DNA of 19,476 nucleotides from Nitrospirae bacterium CG1_02_44_142 (GTDB taxonomy: Bacteria > Nitrospirota > Thermodesulfovibrionia > Thermodesulfovibrionales > UBA1546), in NCBI GenBank assembly GCA_001871685.1, contig MNVK01000022.1:1-19476 (forward strand), written 5' to 3'. Under the pieces are notes generated by a model. It did not search any database. It saw only the letters and a list, made by a program, of their open reading frames with translations, and had not been told where the DNA came from. A program made the translations under genes and the position numbers. Positions 1 through 7,033 of this stretch are shown one piece after another. The first letter of the stretch is position 1. Every line of letters begins with the position of its first letter.

Positions 1-573
1 CTTCAGACAATACATAATGAGATTTTCAGGTGCAAGGAGATATTGCAGAGCCTCCTTGAATTTGCAAGGCCGCAAGGAACTACATTCAGAGAGCTTGACA
101 TCAATGAAATCATAAAGGAGGTTATACTCCTTGTGAATCATAAAGCTGCGCGGCTTAAGCACCACCTTGAGCTTGAGTTAAAAAGGGATTTGCCTAAGAT
201 ATACGGCAACCCGGGCAGCCTGAGGCAGCTTTTTATCAATATAATTATTAATTCCATTTACTTTACGCCTGAGGGCGGGAGTATATTTATCAGCACGGAA
301 AAGGATAACGACGCTAACGAAAAGAGATTTGCCGCAAACAGCGGCAGAATCAGGGTCTCTATAAGAGATACAGGCAAAGGGGTTTCAGCACAGAGCCTTG
401 CAAAGATATTTGACCCGTTTTTTACGACAAAGCCTATTGGGGAAGGCACAGGGCTGGGGCTTTCAATCAGCCATAAGATTGTGGAGGAGCATGGGGGCAG
501 CATAGATGTTGAAAGCAAAGAGGGCCGGGGGACCACGTTCATTATAAAATTGGCGGCAAAGATTAAAGAATGA
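1..573 (+). CDS. Sensor histidine kinase, C-terminal part (5' end outside window)
   Basis: This is the end of a two-component sensor kinase; the reading frame is open from base 1, so the start and the sensor region lie upstream. The visible chain opens with the second half of the dimerisation helix pair (EIFRCKEILQSLLEFARP); the phosphorylated His lies upstream of the window. A complete HATPase_c domain follows: N-box (LFINIIINSIYFTPEGG, about nt 229-279), G1 box (DTGKGVS), F box (FDPFFTTKP) and G2 box (GEGTGLGLSIS). This subtype, with 'LL.FARP' and 'PFFTTK..G.GTGLGLS', is the NtrB-like group that usually partners NtrC-type regulators. Its TGA overlaps the ATG of the next gene by 4 bp (ATGA), so the two are translationally coupled. 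The signal it senses cannot be told from this fragment. Confidence 0.95.
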   Translation, partial: LQTIHNEIFRCKEILQSLLEFARPQGTTFRELDINEIIKEVILLVNHKAARLKHHLELELKRDLPKIYGNPGSLRQLFINIIINSIYFTPEGGSIFISTEKDNDANEKRFAANSGRIRVSIRDTGKGVSAQSLAKIFDPFFTTKPIGEGTGLGLSISHKIVEEHGGSIDVESKEGRGTTFIIKLAAKIKE

Positions 574-1901
574 TACGCATACTTGTAGTTGATGATGAAG
601 AGCCTTTAAGGAGGCTACTTAAAAAAGAACTCGTCAGGAAGGGGTTTCATGCCGATGCGGCTCCTGACGGAGAGGAAGCCCTTCGCCTGTTAAAAGACAA
701 TCCTTTTGATGTTATCCTCCTTGATATTCTGATGCCCGGAATGGACGGAATTACATTTATGAAGAAAATAAAAAAAGACCCTTCTTCTCCTGCGATAATA
801 GTTCTCACAGGCGGAGCTACCATAGAGACAGCAGTTGAGGCAATGAAAAACGGGGCTTATGATTACCTTACAAAGCCGTATAAGCTTGATGAGCTTATAA
901 TCCTTATAAACAGGGCGTATGAGTTTGGTCAACTCAAGATTAAGAATCAGCTTCTTGAACAGGAACTCGCAAGGAAAGAATCCCCTTTCGAATTTGTATG
1001 CAAGAGCAGACAGCTTAAGGATATACTTGCTCTCATAAAGAAGATTGCTCCGGCCGATTCTCCTGTCTTTATTCAGGGAGAGAGCGGCACCGGGAAGGAA
1101 CTTGTCGCAAACACAATCTGGCATTACAGCAGGAGGAACAACGCCCCGGTAATTGCCCTTAACTGCGCTAATCTTTCAGAGAACCTCATAGAGTCGGAGA
1201 TATTCGGACATGAAAAAGGCGCTTTTACCGATGCGTTCCAGACAAAATACGGCCTGGTCGAGGTTGCAGACAAAGGCACTCTTTTTCTTGATGAGATAGC
1301 AGAGATGCCGCTGACTCTCCAGGCAAAGCTCCTCAGATTTCTTGATTCAGGCGAGTTCAGAAGGGTAGGAGGCAATAAGATGCTCAATGTAGATGTGAGG
1401 GTTATTGCCGCAACCAACAAAGAACTGGAAGACCTTATCAAAGCAGGAAGGTTCAGGGAAGACCTGTACTACAGGCTTAATGTGATAAACATAACAATTC
1501 CGCCGCTTCGCGAGAGAAAAGAGGACATCCCCGAGCTTGCAGATTACTTCCTTAAGAAATACAGCCGTAAACTCTCAAAGGATATCACTTCGTTCAATCC
1601 GGAAGCTGTCGGGATGCTGCACAACTATCAATGGCCGGGCAATGTGAGAGAGCTTGAAAATGTGATAGAAAGGGCTGTAATTGTTTGCGATTCAAACAAG
1701 ATACGACATGAAGACCTCTCAATCCCTGCCGCGTATGCTGCAACTGAAAAAGGTTCCACACAGTCGCTGGAGGATATGGAGAAAGAATATATTCTCAGGG
1801 TTCTTAAGGACGCAAACGGCAACCAGTCAAAGGCAAGCCAGATGCTGGGCATTGACAGGAAGACCCTTTACCTCAAGCTCAAGAAGTACGGGATAAGCTG
1901 A
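570..1901 (+). CDS. NtrC-family sigma54-dependent response regulator
   Basis: This is a complete 443-residue activator of sigma54 RNA polymerase. The receiver domain spans residues 1-120, with the acidic pair D8/D9, phospho-acceptor D52 (LLDILMPGMDG) and K102 (TKP). The AAA+ domain follows, with Walker A GESGTGKE at 170-177, the sigma54-contact loop GAFTDA at 217-222 (second Gly of the usual GAFTGA replaced by Asp, a tolerated variant), Walker B GTLFLDE at 236-242, and the arginine-finger region FREDLYYRLNV. The C-terminus is a Fis-type helix-turn-helix (about 400-443, NQSKASQMLGIDRKTLYLKLKK). It is coupled to the kinase upstream. The next plus-strand transcription unit begins about 3 kb downstream, behind a sigma54-type promoter. 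A restriction-modification cassette lies between, so this regulator is a plausible activator of that operon (inference). Confidence 0.97.
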   Translation: MIRILVVDDEEPLRRLLKKELVRKGFHADAAPDGEEALRLLKDNPFDVILLDILMPGMDGITFMKKIKKDPSSPAIIVLTGGATIETAVEAMKNGAYDYLTKPYKLDELIILINRAYEFGQLKIKNQLLEQELARKESPFEFVCKSRQLKDILALIKKIAPADSPVFIQGESGTGKELVANTIWHYSRRNNAPVIALNCANLSENLIESEIFGHEKGAFTDAFQTKYGLVEVADKGTLFLDEIAEMPLTLQAKLLRFLDSGEFRRVGGNKMLNVDVRVIAATNKELEDLIKAGRFREDLYYRLNVINITIPPLRERKEDIPELADYFLKKYSRKLSKDITSFNPEAVGMLHNYQWPGNVRELENVIERAVIVCDSNKIRHEDLSIPAAYAATEKGSTQSLEDMEKEYILRVLKDANGNQSKASQMLGIDRKTLYLKLKKYGIS

Positions 1902-2037
1902 ACTTCTTTCATCTGCATTTCTATACCATGAACAAGCCGGAGCCCGTGAGTGAGATAATTGAGGGATTGGGGACGTAACATCAATTAAAATCCGGGATGT
2001 GGAGCTAATTATTTTCTTTCCATATGATGCGATAGAA

Positions 2038-2445
2038 TTATTTTTCCGAAAATAATGTCTTTAATTTTTTAGGCAATTTATTCTTCTTGATTTCACATTC
2101 CCAAATTCTAATCACATGCCATCCCGCCTGTTTTAAAGCTTTTGTGTTAAATTTGTCTCGCGACTTATTTCGCAGTATTTTCTTTTCCCAATAATCAGCA
2201 TGCTGTTTGGGTTTAGTATTACGACAGTTATGACCGTGCCAAAAACAACCATCAGCAAAAATAACAATGCGTTTTATGGGAAACACAAAATCTGGGCTCC
2301 CCAATAATTTGTAATTTCTGCGCCAACCTTTGATGGAATTATTACGAAAAATATTAATGAGGGAAAGTTCTGTCGATTTATTCCCCTTTGAACGCACTGC
2401 GCTCATCACCTGTGAACGCGTCAAGGCAGAAAAACAGTCTATCAT
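2038..2445 (-). CDS. vsr: Very short patch repair endonuclease (Vsr)
   Basis: Vsr nicks DNA 5' of the T in T:G mismatches that arise when 5-methylcytosine deaminates, which starts very short patch repair at sites methylated by the partner enzyme. The 135-residue chain has the family signature: SPDFVFP with catalytic-type D52, then IFADGCFWHGHNC (His70 and His72, Zn-site Cys), the HADYWEKKILRN...D segment, and the C-terminal GWHVIRIWECEI. Full length is normal for the family. The gene follows the cytosine methyltransferase with a 4-bp ATGA overlap, so the two are co-translated. It is the last gene of the minus-strand cassette, and no clear hairpin terminator was seen after its stop. Confidence 0.95.
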   Translation of the reverse strand: MIDCFSALTRSQVMSAVRSKGNKSTELSLINIFRNNSIKGWRRNYKLLGSPDFVFPIKRIVIFADGCFWHGHNCRNTKPKQHADYWEKKILRNKSRDKFNTKALKQAGWHVIRIWECEIKKNKLPKKLKTLFSEK

Positions 2446-3467
2446 CCACTATTCTGAGCGTATTGTCGCTGCTTGCGCAACTCATTTAAAATAGCTATTC
2501 TTCTTTTGTTCTTAGGCAACGCTGGAAAAGTAATAACTCTATCTCTGAAGTCGTTCTCTGCAATAAGACCCTGTTGTAAAAAATAGTCCTTCAACCGAAG
2601 AGCAACAAATTCAGCCAACTTTACCGGCACAGCATTGCCGATAATTTGCTCAACATCAGTTTTATTGCCGTCGAGAATAAAAGATACTGGAAAAGTTTGT
2701 ATAATGCTGCGCTCTTTAGTTGTTAATGGACGGATTTTCTCTGTAATCGGCGAAGAGTCTCCGGCATGACCATGGTAGCCGCCAGGAATCGGACGATTGA
2801 CGCCGCGAACAGTAGGACTTGGTTCATCAATGCTAAAAATGCCGCGCCTTTTATAACTTCTAGGATGCCTGTAATAATGCTCTATACCTAAACTGCCGCC
2901 AAAATAATCTCTTAATGTCATCGGCTTGGATGATAACTTGTTATCAAGCAATGAATCTAAAAAGCCGTCGGGACCATCAAGCTGACCAATAACGAAGAGG
3001 CGTTTTCTTAGTTGAGGCACGCCGCAAAAACTTGCGTCCAGAATTCTAATGCTTAAGCCATAACCAGCTTTTTTGAAAATGTTCTTTGCCTTTGAAAATG
3101 TTTTGCTTTTTAAAGCTCTATCAACATTTTCCATTACAAAAAAAGAAGGAAGGATGTTCTTAATTATACTTGCAAAAGCAATAGTAAGGTCGGCCCTGCC
3201 CAAATTTTCATCCCTTTTACCGGCAGAAGAAAAATCCTGACATGGCGGGCCGCCGATAATAATATTGGCATCAAATTGACGAATACTTTCAATGGCCTCT
3301 TTGCTTGACAGATTAATGTCGTAAATAGGATGTTTCAAATTGCGCTTATAGAACATGATGGCCGGAAGCCAATTGTCAAATGCCGCCACAAGGTCAAAAC
3401 CTGCGTTAGTAAAACCTAATGAAAGGCCGCCGCCGCCCGAAAATAAATCTATTGTTGTTAAGCGCAT
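2442..3467 (-). CDS. DNA (cytosine-5-)-methyltransferase of a type II RM system
   Basis: This is a 341-residue C5-cytosine methyltransferase that protects the sites cut by the adjacent endonuclease. The ordered motifs are all present: I (DLFSGGGGLSLGF, residues 7-19), IV (GGPPCQDFS, catalytic C76), VI (ENV, 113-115), VIII (QLRKR, 152-156), the target-recognition region about 165-250 with a Gly/His-rich stretch, and X (IIGNAVPVKLAEFVALRL, 276-293). The start overlaps the end of the endonuclease gene by 10 bp and the end overlaps vsr by 4 bp, which gives a compact R-M-V operon. The target site cannot be read from sequence alone. If the neighbour is truly HindVP-like, GRCGYC would be the first guess (inference). 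Confidence 0.96.
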   Translation of the reverse strand: MRLTTIDLFSGGGGLSLGFTNAGFDLVAAFDNWLPAIMFYKRNLKHPIYDINLSSKEAIESIRQFDANIIIGGPPCQDFSSAGKRDENLGRADLTIAFASIIKNILPSFFVMENVDRALKSKTFSKAKNIFKKAGYGLSIRILDASFCGVPQLRKRLFVIGQLDGPDGFLDSLLDNKLSSKPMTLRDYFGGSLGIEHYYRHPRSYKRRGIFSIDEPSPTVRGVNRPIPGGYHGHAGDSSPITEKIRPLTTKERSIIQTFPVSFILDGNKTDVEQIIGNAVPVKLAEFVALRLKDYFLQQGLIAENDFRDRVITFPALPKNKRRIAILNELRKQRQYAQNSG

Positions 3468-4540
3468 AAACGTTTCCTACTTGCAAACAAATCTGTAGAA
3501 AAATAAATAATAGCGTCAAAGCGTCTCTCCGGACTCAAATACTTTTGTCCGCCGCCAAGTATTATTTTCTTTATTTGATTTTTATGGATAATTGGCCTTG
3601 TTAATCTTGCGCATTTCATGTATGAATGAGTTTTATTGCCGGAGATGGCAAACTCTTTGTCTGTTTGATTGCCAAGACTCATACCGTCGTAAATAGGTTC
3701 TTGATATACTTTCCCCGCTCTTGAAACCTCGAAGAGAAACCTTGCAAGGCGAACTGCCGCTCTTTGCTGACGGCTGATTCTTGCTGAATCATTCTCTAAG
3801 GCAGAATCCATAAACAGCCGTGTTAAAGCAAAATCGCTCCAAATAAAGACGTCCAAACAGTTGTCCGCCAAAACAGAGGACTTACCAATAGTTTTCCAAA
3901 CAGGCTGCATCAAGAACGGTTTCTCATATCGCCTATATTTTGAGATAAACGCTTCAAGCGCCTCAAGAATTGCGGGCAGTTTGTTCCTAATCTCATCAGC
4001 GTTATCCCATCCTCGAACTTTCAAACACGCTGGCTCAAAAATTTCTCTTATTTCTTTTGTTTTTTTCTGAAGTGATTGCGCCATCGAAAGAGCCATGTAT
4101 CGCATGGTTGCAGAGCGGATAACAAGTTCACAGCCATATTCATCCTCAGGAAGACCTTCCGTCGTATCATCAGGTAAAGTTGTTAGCTTGATTTCGAGAG
4201 ACTGTAAAAAGTCATTAGTTTCGGCATTCATTACAACTAAATCAATTATTTCTAATTCGTCATGAACAAATTGCTTGAATGGTTCAAAACGGGATTCAAA
4301 AGAAAAATAGAGCTTGTCATTTGACAACTTCGTGTTAAATAGTGCGCTAACTGCAATTTCTTCATGAAATATTTTCCGGTCGCGATTGAGTCTTAAATAT
4401 ACGGGATTAATGCCGGAATCTCTCATGAAACAGGTCAGGGCAACGGGGAAAGACGAGTTGAACTGATTTTTACCCCAATAATAAGAATCCGAGAAATCAC
4501 GGTTTGAATGCGTTATTCCATATAAAGATGGCTTAGTCAT
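3458..4540 (-). CDS. Type II restriction endonuclease, probably HindVP-like
   Basis: This is a 360-residue protein directly upstream of the cytosine methyltransferase, so it is most likely the cognate endonuclease. A PD-(D/E)XK nuclease core is visible: D100 in ELEIIDLVVM, followed by E116-I-K118 in SLEIKLT. The N-terminus (GITHSNRDFS...WGKNQFNSSFP, residues 8-32) resembles, from memory, the RE_HindVP family, whose members cut GRCGYC. The motif-level nuclease call and the context are firm; the subfamily name is not. The ATG at 4540 opens the cassette. Base composition here is visibly richer in A+T than in the flanking metabolic genes, which fits horizontal acquisition. Confidence 0.75.
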   Translation of the reverse strand: MTKPSLYGITHSNRDFSDSYYWGKNQFNSSFPVALTCFMRDSGINPVYLRLNRDRKIFHEEIAVSALFNTKLSNDKLYFSFESRFEPFKQFVHDELEIIDLVVMNAETNDFLQSLEIKLTTLPDDTTEGLPEDEYGCELVIRSATMRYMALSMAQSLQKKTKEIREIFEPACLKVRGWDNADEIRNKLPAILEALEAFISKYRRYEKPFLMQPVWKTIGKSSVLADNCLDVFIWSDFALTRLFMDSALENDSARISRQQRAAVRLARFLFEVSRAGKVYQEPIYDGMSLGNQTDKEFAISGNKTHSYMKCARLTRPIIHKNQIKKIILGGGQKYLSPERRFDAIIYFSTDLFASRKRLCA

Positions 4541-4745
4541 GGCCGTAACCTTTGCAAATAGTTACTGATTTTCATTGTTCTAATATAACACTTTTAAACT
4601 GAGTTTATTTGAAAAAAATGAAACCGTCGCAGAAAGTTTTTTATAACGAAAAAAGTCAAATTTTAAAATGGGGCGGTCTTGGTCTTTAAGCCCGTTAATT
4701 ATTATTGCCGCCTAACTAATGCTTATCCCACGTTGGTCTTTTCTG

Positions 4746-4757
4746 CTTTCATGAAAG
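4746..4757. promoter_or_regulatory. Perfect 12-bp palindrome, candidate activator site
   Basis: CTTTCATGAAAG is a perfect palindrome lying about 170-180 bp upstream of the sigma54-type -24/-12 element. NtrC-family activators bind dyad-symmetric enhancers at about this distance. Only one copy was noticed, while such enhancers often come in pairs, so the assignment is weak. Confidence 0.3.
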
Positions 4758-4923
4758 GAATATAGCACATTTTGGCGTAAAGAGAAAGAGAGAAAACCAT
4801 TACAGCTTTTTGCTTGAATCAAATATATGGGCTGTGGCATTTTACCCCATCATTGTGAGGCAATTTTCTACTGAAAGTCAGCATTTGAACGCCTGTCTGC
4901 CTGAAAACCCTTTATTTTCTTAA

Positions 4924-4939
4924 TGGCATTAAAATTGCT
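4924..4939 (+). promoter_or_regulatory. Putative sigma54 (-24/-12) promoter
   Basis: TGGCATTAAAATTGCT matches the sigma54 consensus TGGCAC-N5-TTGCW at all but one position, with the invariant GG-N10-GC spacing. Counting from the -12 GC, transcription would begin near 4950. That is only about 5 bases before the ATG at 4955, so the first gene would have almost no leader. A sigma54 activator (570-1901) lies upstream on the same strand, which supports the call. Confidence 0.65.
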
Positions 4940-4954
4940 TTTAATACTCTTGTC

Positions 4955-5302
4955 ATGAAGAAAATCCTTTTATGCTGTCATAACCAAATGCTGTTAAAGG
5001 GACTCTACGGTATGCTCAGGGATGCGGGATATGAGATAGAGATTGCAGACTATCCTGCTGACGCAGTTCAGAGAGTATTGAAGAGCGCCTATAAGGCATT
5101 GATAATGGATTCAGAGCCTTTCGGCCTTTCTCTGGATAATGCGGTAAGCATAGTAAAGAGCGCCCGGCCTGATATGCCGGTGGTGATTATAGGAGAAGCG
5201 CCTTATTCTGCGGATGTCTTATCTGTAAAAGAGCCGATTAACCTTGAAGATTTTAAACACGCAATCCATGAAATTGAAAATATGGCGGTTTCAAAATATT
5301 AA
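4955..5302 (+). CDS. Degenerate receiver-domain protein (stand-alone)
   Basis: This 115-residue protein has the CheY-like alternation: strand KKILLCC, helix NQMLLKGLYGMLRDAGY, strand EIEIA, and strand KALIMDS. A phospho-acceptor-like D52 sits in the right place (LIMDSEPFG). The acidic pair after strand 1 is replaced by CCHN, and the usual K-P is VKEP, so normal phosphorylation chemistry is doubtful. It is the first gene of the long plus-strand operon, 17 bp before the first methyltransferase. No clear ribosome-binding site precedes the ATG at 4955, but that start is needed to complete strand 1 of the fold. It may be a regulatory or scaffolding component; its partner is unknown. Confidence 0.7.
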   Translation: MKKILLCCHNQMLLKGLYGMLRDAGYEIEIADYPADAVQRVLKSAYKALIMDSEPFGLSLDNAVSIVKSARPDMPVVIIGEAPYSADVLSVKEPINLEDFKHAIHEIENMAVSKY

Positions 5303-5319
5303 TTTAAGAAGGGGGAACA

Positions 5320-6348
5320 ATGAAGCCCAGAGAAATAATTTTAAGAGCGTTTGAGGGGGGCAAGACCGAGAGGGTTCCGGCAACACTCTTCGGCGCAGGC
5401 ATGTGGAGCATTAAAACATACGGGAGCACATTTCAGGAGCTTTCTACGGACTCCGTGAAGATGGCGGATATGCTGGTCAGCATGTCGGAGAAATTACTGT
5501 GCGATATCGTATATGCAGGTTCAGGTTATAACAATTTTCACGCCTCAGCGCTGGGGGGAAAAATAAAGTTCAGGGAAATGGGCGCTCCGGACTTGGAAGC
5601 CCACCTCATTGCCGCAGAGGAAGACCTCAATAAACTTGATATTTCAGGCATAGAGAAAAACGAGGTTATTTCTGTTGTTAAAAAGGCGCTTAAAATGACT
5701 AAAGATAAAATAGGCGGCGAGTATGTTATGACAATGACCGCCTGGGGGCCTTTTACTCTCGGAGCGAGGCTGGTCGGAGAGGAGGCGATGATGAAGGCAA
5801 CCTTCAAAAAACCTGCCTTTGTGGAGAAGGTTGTTGATTTTGCAACAGACCTTTTAATCCGGCTCTATGAACCGCTTGTAAGCGACGGGACTCTTGATGT
5901 GATAAGCCTTGCAGACCCAACAGCATCCGGAGATTTAATATCCAAGAAACAATTTGAGAAGTTTGCCGTTCCGTATCTCAAAAAATTTACTGACTGGGCA
6001 AAATCAAAGAATGTGCATACGCTTGTACATATCTGCGGCAATACTACGGACCGGCTGGATTTATTTCCTGCTACGGGCGCAAGCTGCATAAGCCTTGACC
6101 ACAAGACCGACATGACAAAGGCAAAAGAGATTCTCCACGGCAAGATGTGCTTTGCCGGGAATATAGACCCTGTAAAGATTATGCTTCAGGGAAGCGTTCA
6201 GGAAGTAGAGAGTGCGTGCAGGCATGTAATTCAGACAGCAGGCGCTGATGGGGGTTTTGTGCTCATGCCGGGGTGTGATATACCGCCAACTGTGCCGTAT
6301 GACAACATACGCAAGTTTATGCAGACAGCAAGAGAGTGGAAATTTTAA
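5320..6348 (+). CDS. UroD-family corrinoid methyltransferase 1 (MtvB/MtoB-like or MtaA-like)
   Basis: This 342-residue TIM-barrel protein belongs to the uroporphyrinogen decarboxylase superfamily branch that moves methyl groups to or from corrinoid proteins. The zinc/thiolate signature His-x-Cys...Cys is present: H237-I-C239 (LVHICGNTTD) and C319 (MPGCDIPPTVP). True heme UroD enzymes lack this signature. The loop AWGPFTLGARLVG (141-153) is typical of the branch. Compared with the second paralogue at 8086-9114, its N-terminal half lacks the MtaA-like ALGC.IN segment. I therefore favour a substrate:corrinoid methyltransferase of the MtvB/MtoB O-demethylase type, though a CoM methyltransferase is possible. 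A strong Shine-Dalgarno sequence (AGGGGG) precedes the ATG. The methyl donor is not identifiable from sequence. Confidence 0.85.
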   Translation: MKPREIILRAFEGGKTERVPATLFGAGMWSIKTYGSTFQELSTDSVKMADMLVSMSEKLLCDIVYAGSGYNNFHASALGGKIKFREMGAPDLEAHLIAAEEDLNKLDISGIEKNEVISVVKKALKMTKDKIGGEYVMTMTAWGPFTLGARLVGEEAMMKATFKKPAFVEKVVDFATDLLIRLYEPLVSDGTLDVISLADPTASGDLISKKQFEKFAVPYLKKFTDWAKSKNVHTLVHICGNTTDRLDLFPATGASCISLDHKTDMTKAKEILHGKMCFAGNIDPVKIMLQGSVQEVESACRHVIQTAGADGGFVLMPGCDIPPTVPYDNIRKFMQTAREWKF

Positions 6349-6396
6349 AGAAAGGAGGGGACAGGCATAACAGCTTAAGAGTAAGGGGGAAGCATT

Positions 6397-6912
6397 ATGG
6401 GGATATTTGAACAGCTCAAAACAATATTTGGCCTTACAGATGTTCAGGGCCCAAAAGAGGAGAAAAAAATGGCTGAAAAGAAGATGACGGTAGAGGAAGT
6501 AAATGAGTATATGAAAAAGCAGTGCGGCTTTGTCCCGAGGATGTTCCAGATAATCAACACTGTAACACCGGAACCCGGAAGGACCTTTGCTGATTTTTAT
6601 GCAAGCATCTTTGGTGACGGAGCTCTTTCGCGCAAGATTAAGGAATTGATGTTTATGTCAGGCGGCGTTGGATATTGTTCGCCGAGATGCATTATACATG
6701 TAATCCCTGCCATCAATGCAGGCGCTACTGACGGCGAGATATTTGAGGCGGCTGCAGTGGGGATGATACTTGCAGGTTTTGTGCCGGGCGGCCCGGGCAT
6801 CCCTTATGCGTTTGAATATGCGCTTAAATGTATTGACATCGCAGGCAAATACAGAAAAGGCGAGAAGTGGGAGTACTTGCCGCAGCCAAAGTTTGATCAC
6901 GGCGTATTTTAA
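6397..6912 (+). CDS. AhpD/carboxymuconolactone decarboxylase-like protein
   Basis: This is a 171-residue all-helical protein of the AhpD/CMD superfamily. The core segment (SRKIKELMFMSGGVGYCSPRCIIHVIPAINAG..., nt about 6628-6720) aligns with the family's E...C..C...H active-site pattern: E83, C94, H101. The second cysteine is shifted by one, giving C94-x3-C98 rather than Cx2C. It could serve as a thiol/disulfide redox partner or as a non-catalytic subunit; its substrate is unknown. The ATG at 6397 has a good AGGGGGAA ribosome-binding site. A later Met (6469) begins closer to the conserved domain but lacks one. Proteins of this family appear beside corrinoid methyltransferases in anaerobes, but the role here is inference. 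Confidence 0.75.
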   Translation: MGIFEQLKTIFGLTDVQGPKEEKKMAEKKMTVEEVNEYMKKQCGFVPRMFQIINTVTPEPGRTFADFYASIFGDGALSRKIKELMFMSGGVGYCSPRCIIHVIPAINAGATDGEIFEAAAVGMILAGFVPGGPGIPYAFEYALKCIDIAGKYRKGEKWEYLPQPKFDHGVF

Positions 6913-6926
6913 AGAGATGCTTTGTG

Positions 6927-7000
6927 TTCCCCTGTTCCCGGGAGGGCGTCTTAAAACCTTTCCGGGAACTACCCCTGAACCCTTAAGCCGGGCAGGGGAA
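6927..7000 (+). repeat. Nested inverted repeats in the gap before the MtrH-like gene
   Basis: Outer arms TTCCCCTG (6927-6934) and CAGGGGAA (6993-7000) enclose inner arms GTTCCCGG (6934-6941) and CCGGGAAC (6962-6969), all perfect. The 121-bp gap between stop 6912 and start 7034 is thus largely a potential folded RNA element or a degenerate mobile repeat. There is no trailing T-run, so a simple intrinsic terminator is unlikely. The conserved B12-box of cobalamin riboswitches was looked for and not seen. Confidence 0.5.
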
Positions 7001-7033
7001 GTTAGATAATGAATTCAAAGAGAGGCGGAATTA

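Larger units (their letters stand above)
4541..4954. other. Non-coding stretch between RM cassette and methyltransferase operon
   Basis: This 414-bp divergent intergenic region has no convincing ORF. It must carry the minus-strand promoter of the restriction cassette at its left end, which is AT-rich around 4560-4640. At its right end it carries the control region of the plus-strand operon. Two discrete elements stand out and are listed separately: a 12-bp perfect palindrome at 4746-4757 and a sigma54-type -24/-12 element at 4924-4939. No tRNA, attachment-site duplication or riboswitch was recognised in it. Confidence 0.7.

Noticed and set aside
4541..4954. tRNA gene or attachment-site repeats flanking the RM cassette
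   Set aside because: No cloverleaf and no matching direct repeats were seen at 1902-2037 and 4541-4700, so no integrase-type insertion can be claimed.
5320..6348. Uroporphyrinogen decarboxylase of heme synthesis
   Set aside because: The His-x-Cys...Cys zinc signature and the corrinoid neighbours mark the methyltransferase branch.
6913..7033. Cobalamin riboswitch before the MtrH-like gene
   Set aside because: The gap is structured, but the conserved B12-box (GCCACTG-type) and the AGGGAA/GGTG core were not found.
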